DNA of 5,242 bases from HGM04593 sp964423665 (lineage in GTDB: Bacteria > Bacteroidota > Bacteroidia > Bacteroidales > Bacteroidaceae). Location: NCBI GenBank assembly GCA_964423665.1, contig CAYRFX010000104.1:1-5242 (forward strand), written 5' to 3'. The notes beneath the pieces were generated by a model. The model saw nothing but the letters and a program-made list of their open reading frames with translations. It did no database searches and was not told the origin of the DNA. This document shows, piece by piece, positions 1 through 5,242 of the stretch. Position numbers and translations under genes: made by a program. The first letter of the stretch is position 1. Every line of letters starts with the position of its first letter.

Positions 1-21
1 TCTTCATAACTGCTACTTTTT

Positions 22-130
22 TTAGGTTCAAAAATACTTTCAGTAGAGTTATGAGTCGTTACGCAAAATATGTCGGAACATCGCAGAAGAAACGGTAACA
101 GAGGATTTTCAACCGTAACCCATCATTTTT
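22..130 (+). ncRNA. Candidate tracrRNA (weak)
   Basis: Seen: GGTTCAAAAATACT at 25-38, then a small perfect hairpin (ATGT 70-73, loop CGGA, ACAT 78-81), then a second stem (ACGGT 92-96 with ACCGT 112-116) and a run of five T at 126-130. From memory, many Bacteroidales type II-C repeats contain AGTATCTTTGAACC; the first element is its reverse complement with one mismatch, as an anti-repeat would be. Anti-repeat, small hairpins and a T-run within about 105 bases fit a tracrRNA on the + strand. The stems are short, the U-run is not tight against a stem, and the repeat of this locus is not in the window, so the anti-repeat cannot be tested here. Exact ends are guesses. The same bases on the - strand could instead be a decayed repeat. 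Confidence 0.27.
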
Positions 131-325
131 ACAGGAACTTTTGTAAAAGCCGTTATAATACAATAGTTTACATTGCTGAACTTCCGTATTCTTCCATCTG
201 TTTCATATGGTAACGGATAGGTTACTCAGCTTTGGAACAACTTGGCATTACGTTGGTTTTTGCTGGCATTCCTTCAAAAATCAGAATTTCACAAAACCCC
301 TGTCTGCCAATTATTTTGCCCCAAA

Positions 326-357
326 TTTCTCAATTCAACGAATTATATGTAACTTTG
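326..357 (+). promoter_or_regulatory. Probable Bacteroidota-type promoter for the cas operon
   Basis: TAACTTTG at 350-357 is an exact match to the Bacteroides -7 consensus TAnnTTTG. TTTC at 326-329 lies 20 bases upstream and matches three of four bases of the -33 element TTTG. Transcription would start a few bases after 357, giving a leader of about 85 bases before the preferred cas9 start at 449. A second, poorer pair (TTTC 287-290 and TTATTTTG 311-318, also 20 bases apart) could be an alternative. Such motifs are common by chance in AT-rich DNA, so the main support is the exact -7 match, the right spacing and the position before the operon. Confidence 0.5.
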
Positions 358-448
358 TATTTCAAAAGTAATAAATATTCTGCAAAAACAAATAAATAAG
401 GATAATTTTATTAAATTTAGCGCGTTGAATGCTAAATTAGTAAAAAAG

Positions 449-1963
449 ATGAAACAGGTTCTTGGTCTCGATTTAGGAAGTTCTAGTATTGGTTGGGCTG
501 TTATTCATGAGGGTGATTCTGCTGATAATAGGATTATAGATGTGGGTTGCAGAATAATTCCTTTGACTGTCGATGATGCAAATCAGTTCTCCAAAGGATT
601 AACAATAACCAAAAATGCAGAACGTACTCAGAAACGTACTCAACGTAAGAGGTATGATCGCTACCAATTGCGTAGGCATAATTTGTTGATGGTTTTGAAG
701 AGACTGAATATGTTGTATGATGAAAGTCTTGTTTCATTAAAATCAATTGATCTATGGGGTATGAGAGCTCGTGCTGTTCACGAGCAGGTTTCGCTACCGG
801 AATTAGGACGTATTTTCTTTCATCTAAATCAGAAACGCGGTTATCGCTCTGTTAAAGGCGATAGTGCAGATAAAAAGCAGTCTATCTATTTGCAAGCAAT
901 AGCAGATAGATATGCAGAAATTAAAAATCAGGGTATTACTATAGGCGAATTCTTCTATAATAAGTTGCTTGTTAACAGCTCTTTCCGATGCAAGGATAAT
1001 ATATTTCCTCGTGCTGCATATGTTGAGGAGTTTGATAGGATAATCTCTACACAGAGAGAATTTTATCCTCAAGTTCTTACCGATGATGTGATAGATGAAA
1101 TTAGAAATAGAGTTATTTATTATCAAAGACCACTAAAATCTTGTAAACATCTGGTTGCCTCATGCGAACTTGAAACAAAAAGTGTTATTGTAAATGGAAA
1201 AACTATAAGTATTGCACCCAAAGTTGCACCACGTTCTGCACCGCTATTTCAAGTGTGTAAAATATGGGAGAGTATAAATAATATTGTCCTTGAAAACAGA
1301 ATAAAGGATAGGTATTATATAACTCTCGATGAGAAACTCAAAATATTTGAGTTTATGAATACCCATGAAAAATTAAAGGTGCAGGATTTGTATAAATTGT
1401 TGGGTATAAAGAAATCAGATGGTTGGTATGGAGGAAAGGCTCTTGGAACGGGTCTTCAAGGGAATACCACAAGAATTGCTCTTGCAAATGCATTGCAAGG
1501 CTTGGATAATTGTGATGAGTTCTTACGTTTTAATCTTTCTGTCATTGATAGTGAAAATGTTGATACGGAAACAGGTGAAATAATTCCCATTATTGATGCA
1601 AAGTATGAAAATGAGCCATTGAATAGGTTGTGGCATGCCCTGTATTCAATATCTGACCAAGAGGAATTGCGCAAAGTTTTAATGAAAAGCTTTGGAATAG
1701 TAAATGAAGAAACGCTCTCTAAACTATGCAATATCGATTTTGTTAAAATGGGCTATGGCAATAAATCTACGCGTGCCATGCGTCGTATTTTGCCATTTTT
1801 GCAACAAGGGCATATGTATTCCGAAGCCTGTTCACTGGCAGGGTATGCATCTAAAAATTTAACGAAGGAAGAGAATGAAAGCCGAGAGTTGTTGTCTTCT
1901 ATAAAGTTACTTGACAAAGGTGCACTGCGACAACCTGTTGTTGAGAAATACTTAATCAAATGA
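449..1963 (+). CDS. cas9: Cas9 N-terminal part (RuvC-I, bridge helix, REC), cut short by frameshift
   Basis: This is the first part of a type II-C Cas9, the RNA-guided endonuclease that uses a crRNA:tracrRNA pair to cut DNA. Numbered from the ATG at 449, residues 5-16 (LGLDLGSSSIGW) form RuvC-I with catalytic Asp8. Residues about 56-88 are the Arg-rich bridge helix (ERTQKRTQRKRYDRYQLRR). The following segment up to about 134 (WGMRARAVHE, HLNQKRGYRS) is conserved in Cas9, and residues 135 to about 490 are the guide-binding REC lobe. The piece ends just before RuvC-II. Its last four residues, YLIK, are out of frame: one A appears to be missing at 1946-1948. A TTG at 425 would add eight residues in frame, but ATG 449 gives the usual short MK-VLGLDLG start of the family and is preferred. 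No clear ribosome binding site is seen, as is common in Bacteroidota. The product alone has only one of the RuvC motifs and no HNH, so it cannot cut DNA without the downstream piece. Confidence 0.93.
   Translation: MKQVLGLDLGSSSIGWAVIHEGDSADNRIIDVGCRIIPLTVDDANQFSKGLTITKNAERTQKRTQRKRYDRYQLRRHNLLMVLKRLNMLYDESLVSLKSIDLWGMRARAVHEQVSLPELGRIFFHLNQKRGYRSVKGDSADKKQSIYLQAIADRYAEIKNQGITIGEFFYNKLLVNSSFRCKDNIFPRAAYVEEFDRIISTQREFYPQVLTDDVIDEIRNRVIYYQRPLKSCKHLVASCELETKSVIVNGKTISIAPKVAPRSAPLFQVCKIWESINNIVLENRIKDRYYITLDEKLKIFEFMNTHEKLKVQDLYKLLGIKKSDGWYGGKALGTGLQGNTTRIALANALQGLDNCDEFLRFNLSVIDSENVDTETGEIIPIIDAKYENEPLNRLWHALYSISDQEELRKVLMKSFGIVNEETLSKLCNIDFVKMGYGNKSTRAMRRILPFLQQGHMYSEACSLAGYASKNLTKEENESRELLSSIKLLDKGALRQPVVEKYLIK
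1946..1963 (+). other. Frameshift site inside cas9 with ATGA stop-start overlap
   Basis: The upstream frame reads gag aaa tac tta atc aaa tga. In the downstream frame the bases just before the ATG at 1960 read gaa ata ctt aat caa, i.e. E-I-L-N-Q, followed by MINVVNAL. With one extra A in the run 1946-1948 the text becomes PVVEKILNQMINVVNAL, the wording expected at the REC to RuvC-II border of Cas9. The downstream frame is closed by a stop at 1942-1944, so the two frames cross only in a very short stretch. The site is not a classical -1 slippery heptamer: after Lys AAA, a one-base slip back would re-pair on GAA. The frameshift stop at 1961-1963 overlaps the ATG at 1960, which could allow reinitiation. 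Confidence 0.88.
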
Positions 1964-3921
1964 TTAACGTGGTTAATGCGTTGATTGAGAAATATGGTAA
2001 ATTTGATGAGATAAGAATTGAACTTGCCCGTGAACTAAAACAGAGCAGAGAAGAACGTGAACAAGCAAGCAAATCAATGAGTGCCAATCAACGAGAGAAT
2101 GAGAAAAATGCAGCTTTAATTAAAGAATATGGTCTTGCTCCCACCCGTAGCCGTTTACAGAAATATAAGATGTGGAAAGAGGGTGGTGAGATTTGCATGT
2201 ATTGCGGGCAGCCTGTTGGTGTAAAACAATTTTTACAAGGGTATGGGGTGGAAGTAGAACATATTATTCCCAAATCTCTGCTGTTTGATGATAGCTTCTC
2301 CAATAAAGTATGCGCCTGTCACAAATGTAACTTGGAGAAAAACAATCGTACTGCATATGATTATATGAAGAGCAAAAGCGAGGCGGAATTTCAGAGTTAT
2401 CTGGACAGGGTAAATGAATATTTCCGGGAACATAAAATAGGCAAAGCAAAATATGACAAGCTGATGATGCCTGCAACAGAAATTCCCGATGATTTTATTG
2501 ACCGCCAACTGCGAGAGAGCCAATATATTGCAAGAAAGGCGAAAGAAATTTTACAAAGTGTATGCTATAATGTATATGCGACGAGTGGCAGTGTTACCGA
2601 TTTTTTGCGACACACCTGGGGCTGGGATACTGTGTTGCATACTCTTAACCTGCCACGATACAAAAAGGGTGGGCTTACCGAGTTTGTGGATTATGAGCAC
2701 ATGGGGCAGATACATAAGGAGGAACGCATTGTAGATTGGAGCAAACGTCTCGACCATCGTCATCATGCATTAGATGCTTTAACTATAGCCTGTACAAAGC
2801 AAGGATATATACAACGATTGAACAATCTAAGTTCATTGAAAGATATTCCTTTTCAGTCGGCAGAGAAACAAGGCGAGATGTATCGTGACAAATTATCACG
2901 GCTCGAGCGATATATAATATCGCAACCGCATTTCTCCACAGCCGAGGTTCTTGCTGCAATAGAAAATATTTTAGTCTCGTTCAAAGCTGGTAAACGTGTG
3001 GCTACTTCCGGTAAAAGATATATACATCGTGGAGGAAAAAGAACACTCGTACAAAGCGGTATAATTGTACCACGCGGTGCTCTTAGCGAAGAGAGTGTTT
3101 ATGGTTGTATTAAGCGATTGCATAAAGATAAAAAAGGTCACAATACCTATGTTAATGAATATGTAATTAAATATCCATTATCGGCAATAGATTCGAAATG
3201 TGTTAAAGATATTGTGGATAAGGGTATAAGAAATATTGTGGCTGAGCGTCTAAATGCTTTTGCCGGCAACGAGAAAAGTGCCTTTGCAGAACCAATATAC
3301 GACCATCAAGGCAACATAATAAGAAGTGTACGTTGCCGTACAGGCTTGTCGGCTGTTGCTCAGGTGCGTTATAATACTGATGGAGAGCCCATCGCATTTG
3401 TAAAACCCGGAAATAATCATCATGTGGCAATATATTGCGACATGAATGGAGAGTGGAAAGAACATGTGGTTACGTTCTGGCATGCTGTGGAACGTAAAAA
3501 GAATGGTCTGCCGGTTATCATTGAGAATACATCGGCTGCGTGGGAGATGGTAACAGACAAGATGAGTGAAAACTTTCAAACTTTGCTACCTGCCCAAAAT
3601 ATGCATTTGCAATATTCAATGCAATTGAATGAGATGTTTATATTGGGTATGAGTGATGATGAATATCGTGATGCCTTGCGCAACGAGGATTATGCAACAT
3701 TGAGTAAAAATCTTTACAGAGTGCAGAAATTATCTACAAAAAATTATGTTTTCCGTCATCATTTAGAAACAACTGTTGATGATAAATACAATGGGAAAAA
3801 GAACGAGATGTTATCCAAGAATATGGAAAAATTAATAATCGTACAAAGTTTAGGAGCTTTTCAGAAACTAAATCCTCATAAAGTACAAATATCTGTAATA
3901 GGAAAAATTGTTGAGAAATGA
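1960..3921 (+). CDS. cas9: Cas9 C-terminal part (RuvC-II, HNH, RuvC-III, WED/PAM-interacting)
   Basis: This is the remainder of the type II-C Cas9. Numbered from Met at 1960, RuvC-II is IRIELAREL with catalytic Glu21. The HNH domain spans about residues 65-135, with His101 in VEVEHIIPKS, Asn115 in SFSNKV and Asn124, which lies nine residues further on as Asn863 does after Asn854 in SpCas9. Two Cys pairs (C79/C82 and C120/C123) look like a structural zinc site. RuvC-III is DHRHHALDAL with His269 and Asp272. From about 290 to the end is the WED/PAM-interacting region, with the family wording VPRGALSEESVYG (370-382) and GNNHHVAIY (484-492). All nuclease residues are present. Joined to the upstream part and corrected by one base, the protein would be about 1157 residues, in the compact II-C range. 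As read, it starts at what is an internal Met of Cas9. Its stop overlaps the cas1 start as ATGA. Confidence 0.94.
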   Translation: MINVVNALIEKYGKFDEIRIELARELKQSREEREQASKSMSANQRENEKNAALIKEYGLAPTRSRLQKYKMWKEGGEICMYCGQPVGVKQFLQGYGVEVEHIIPKSLLFDDSFSNKVCACHKCNLEKNNRTAYDYMKSKSEAEFQSYLDRVNEYFREHKIGKAKYDKLMMPATEIPDDFIDRQLRESQYIARKAKEILQSVCYNVYATSGSVTDFLRHTWGWDTVLHTLNLPRYKKGGLTEFVDYEHMGQIHKEERIVDWSKRLDHRHHALDALTIACTKQGYIQRLNNLSSLKDIPFQSAEKQGEMYRDKLSRLERYIISQPHFSTAEVLAAIENILVSFKAGKRVATSGKRYIHRGGKRTLVQSGIIVPRGALSEESVYGCIKRLHKDKKGHNTYVNEYVIKYPLSAIDSKCVKDIVDKGIRNIVAERLNAFAGNEKSAFAEPIYDHQGNIIRSVRCRTGLSAVAQVRYNTDGEPIAFVKPGNNHHVAIYCDMNGEWKEHVVTFWHAVERKKNGLPVIIENTSAAWEMVTDKMSENFQTLLPAQNMHLQYSMQLNEMFILGMSDDEYRDALRNEDYATLSKNLYRVQKLSTKNYVFRHHLETTVDDKYNGKKNEMLSKNMEKLIIVQSLGAFQKLNPHKVQISVIGKIVEK

Positions 3922-4853
3922 TAAAACGTACACTCTATTTTGGTAATCCTGCCTATTTGAGCCTGCATATGCAGCAGCTCGAAATACGCCTGCCCGAGGT
4001 GGAGAAGAACTCCTCCTTGCCCGATTCCTTTAAGGAAACTGCAGTGCGCACTATTCCCATAGAGGATATTGGTGTGGTGGTGTTAGATAATAGACAGATA
4101 ACCATAACGCAGGGTGCAATAGATGCGTTGCTCGATAATAATGTGGCACTTATAACATGTGATAAAAATAGAATGCCGGTGGGGCTCTTGCTCCCTCTTG
4201 ATGGCAACAGAACGCAAAGTGAGCGTTTCAAATACCAGATTGATGCATCGTTACCATTAAAAAAACAATTATGGCAACAGACTATACAAGCAAAAATAGC
4301 CAATCAGGCGACAGCCCTTTCACAAGAACGTTTTTGTGAAGTGTCAAACATGCGTAAATGGGCGGCAGATGTAAAGAGTGGGGATATTGAGAACCTTGAA
4401 GGGCGCGCAGCTGTCTATTACTGGCATAATTTGTTTGGGCATATTCCGGGGTTTCGTCGTGATAGAGAAGGAGTTCCTCCCAATAATCTATTAAATTATG
4501 GATATGCGATATTGCGAGCCGTTGTTGCTCGCGGATTAGTTGGTAGTGGATTGTTGCCCACATTGGGCATACATCATCATAACAGATATAATGCATATTG
4601 CCTTGCCGATGATATTATGGAGCCCTATCGTCCATACGTTGATAGACTTGTTTGTGAAATAATCTCCGAAAATAATAATTATGCAGAACTGACAAAGGAG
4701 ATAAAAGCCAAATTATTATCCATACCTGTAATAGATGTAAATATAGGTGGTGAGCGCAGCCCTTTAATGATAGCAGTGGGGCAAACAACAGCTTCACTTT
4801 ATAAATGTTACAATGGTGAGTTGCGTAAAATAATTTATCCTATTATGGAATGA
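3918..4853 (+). CDS. cas1: CRISPR-associated endonuclease Cas1 (type II-C)
   Basis: Cas1 is the integrase subunit of the Cas1-Cas2 complex, which inserts new spacers at the leader end of the array. The 311-residue product has the expected length, with an N-terminal beta-rich domain (about 1-95, opening IKRTLYFGNPAYLS) and an all-helical catalytic domain. The metal-binding residues are visible: Glu161 in NLEGRAAVYYW, His220 in LGIHHHNRYN, and Glu235 in DDIMEPYRPYVD. The spacing His220 to Glu235 matches His205 to Glu220 of the S. pyogenes type II Cas1, as I recall it. The gene overlaps cas9 and cas2 by ATGA at both ends, so translation is probably coupled along the operon. No damage is seen, so the adaptation module looks intact even though cas9 is interrupted. 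Confidence 0.97.
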   Translation: MIKRTLYFGNPAYLSLHMQQLEIRLPEVEKNSSLPDSFKETAVRTIPIEDIGVVVLDNRQITITQGAIDALLDNNVALITCDKNRMPVGLLLPLDGNRTQSERFKYQIDASLPLKKQLWQQTIQAKIANQATALSQERFCEVSNMRKWAADVKSGDIENLEGRAAVYYWHNLFGHIPGFRRDREGVPPNNLLNYGYAILRAVVARGLVGSGLLPTLGIHHHNRYNAYCLADDIMEPYRPYVDRLVCEIISENNNYAELTKEIKAKLLSIPVIDVNIGGERSPLMIAVGQTTASLYKCYNGELRKIIYPIME

Positions 4854-5185
4854 TTGAACGTTTTAGTGAATATCGCATTATGTGGGTTTTGGTATTTTTT
4901 GATTTGCCCACCGAAACAAGCAAGGACCGCAAAGTTTATGCGCAGTTTCGGAAAAACCTTATGCGTGATGGTTTTACAATGTTTCAGTTTTCCATTTATG
5001 TGCGCCATTGTGCCAGCAAAGAGAATGCAGATGTTCATATTAAAAGAGTAAAAAGTTTTTTACCACCTTTTGGAAAGGTGGGGATATTGTGTATCACTGA
5101 TAAACAATTCGGGCAGATTCAACTTTTCTCGGGTAAACGTACAACTGAGGTTAAAGCACCCGGACAACAATTAGAGTTATTTTAG
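4850..5185 (+). CDS. cas2: CRISPR-associated protein Cas2 (type II-C)
   Basis: Cas2 is the small dimeric ferredoxin-fold protein that bridges two Cas1 dimers in the spacer-integration complex. The 111-residue product has the first beta strand MWVLVFFDLPTET (11-23) with the conserved Asp18, then DGFTMFQFSIYVRHC and a helix with ENADVHIKRVKSFLPP, then GKVGILCITDKQFGQI, all typical of type II Cas2. The ATG at 4850 overlaps the cas1 stop (ATGA) and adds the lead-in IERFSEYRI, which fits the family; Met11 is a less likely start. The protein ends in a flexible-looking tail closing with QLELF, which resembles the bacterial sliding-clamp binding pentapeptide. No csn2 or cas4 follows in the window. 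Confidence 0.97.
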   Translation: MIERFSEYRIMWVLVFFDLPTETSKDRKVYAQFRKNLMRDGFTMFQFSIYVRHCASKENADVHIKRVKSFLPPFGKVGILCITDKQFGQIQLFSGKRTTEVKAPGQQLELF

Positions 5186-5242
5186 AAGTAAGCATCCGAA
5201 CAAGTACCCGTTTCAATAGATGTAGTTATGTATCATCTTTGC
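5186..5242 (+). promoter_or_regulatory. Start of probable CRISPR leader, with possible promoter at the window edge
   Basis: These 57 bases follow the cas2 stop and contain no gene and no complete CRISPR repeat. TTTC at 5211-5214 and CATCTTTG at 5234-5241 are 19 bases apart and match the Bacteroidota promoter pattern at three of four and seven of eight positions. In type II-C loci of this layout the array normally follows cas2, so a promoter here would drive precursor crRNA synthesis rightward. The window ends before a transcription start or a first repeat could be seen, so this is a positional inference with modest motif support. Confidence 0.33.

Larger units (their letters stand above)
1..424. 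other. Non-coding region upstream of cas9
   Basis: No reading frame of convincing length or wording occurs on either strand in these 424 bases. The stretch is AT-rich. It contains a likely cas promoter near its right end and a possible tracrRNA near its left end, both listed separately. A small inverted repeat (GTAAC at 210-214, GTTAC at 221-225, six-base loop) lies in the middle, but it is too weak to name as a terminator or regulatory element. No CRISPR repeat array, tRNA or mobile-element end is visible. In type II-C loci the tracrRNA often lies next to cas9 or the array, so this is a reasonable place to look for it. Confidence 0.7.

Noticed and set aside
205..226. Hairpin GTAAC...GTTAC as a terminator
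   Set aside because: Only five base pairs, no following T-run; likely chance.
412..419. TAAATTTA as a second -7 promoter box
   Set aside because: Lies only about 30 bases from the preferred start, lacks the final G of the consensus, and sits in AT-rich DNA; the 350-357 box is better placed.
1943..1963. Programmed -1 ribosomal frameshifting joining the two Cas9 pieces
   Set aside because: A -1 shift would restore the frame, but the codons GAG AAA do not form an X XXY YYZ slippery site and the A-run is only three bases, too short for efficient slippage. No strong stem-loop was evident just downstream.
2489..2734. Open frame of 81 codons on the + strand inside cas9
   Set aside because: It lies wholly inside the RuvC-II to RuvC-III coding region in another frame and its product shows no family-like wording; a shadow of the real gene.
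3953..4303. Long antisense open frame under cas1 (and similar ones under cas9, e.g. 534-746, 824-1126, 3250-3579)
   Set aside because: Antisense shadows of conserved genes, with no recognisable domains and no start or promoter context of their own.
4854..5051. Open frame of 65 codons overlapping cas2
   Set aside because: It is cas2 read in another frame; the cas2 frame has full family conservation.
1..5242. A novel system beyond type II-C CRISPR-Cas, such as extra effector or accessory genes
   Set aside because: All coding capacity is explained by cas9, cas1 and cas2; no additional gene, transposase or accessory protein is present.

Overview
The window holds the cas operon of a type II-C CRISPR-Cas system: cas9 (in two pieces), then cas1, then cas2, all on the + strand. 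There is no csn2 or cas4 gene after cas1-cas2, which is what separates II-C from II-A and II-B. The low GC, the Bacteroidota-type promoter motif upstream (TAnnTTTG class), the lack of clear Shine-Dalgarno sequences and the Cas9, Cas1 and Cas2 wording all point to a member of the Bacteroidales. This is an inference from sequence style, not a database match.

Layout: 1-424 has no convincing protein gene. It holds the probable cas promoter (about 326-357) and, at its left end, a weak candidate for the tracrRNA. Positions 449-1963 encode the N-terminal part of Cas9 (RuvC-I, bridge helix, REC lobe). Positions 1960-3921 encode the rest (RuvC-II, HNH, RuvC-III, WED/PAM-interacting region). Cas1 lies at 3918-4853 and Cas2 at 4850-5185. 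The last 57 bases are the start of what is probably the CRISPR leader; no repeat is visible before the window ends.

The main observation is that cas9 is interrupted by what reads as one missing base. Just before the downstream ATG at 1960, the downstream reading frame still encodes the residues ILNQ, out of frame with the upstream piece. Adding one A to the run at 1946-1948 restores the Cas9 wording PVVEKILNQMINVVNAL without a break. The catalytic residues of both nuclease domains are intact, and neither half carries further lesions. The lesion is therefore recent, a sequencing or assembly error, or tolerated. The frameshift stop overlaps the conserved internal Met codon as ATGA, the same stop-start geometry as the cas9-cas1 and cas1-cas2 junctions. 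A two-subunit Cas9 made by translational reinitiation is therefore possible, cut between the REC lobe and RuvC-II.

If working, Cas9 with crRNA and tracrRNA would cut target DNA, and Cas1-Cas2 would insert new spacers into the array expected to the right. I see no system here beyond type II-C CRISPR-Cas; the broken or split Cas9, the possible tracrRNA and a clamp-binding-like tail on Cas2 are the points worth checking.
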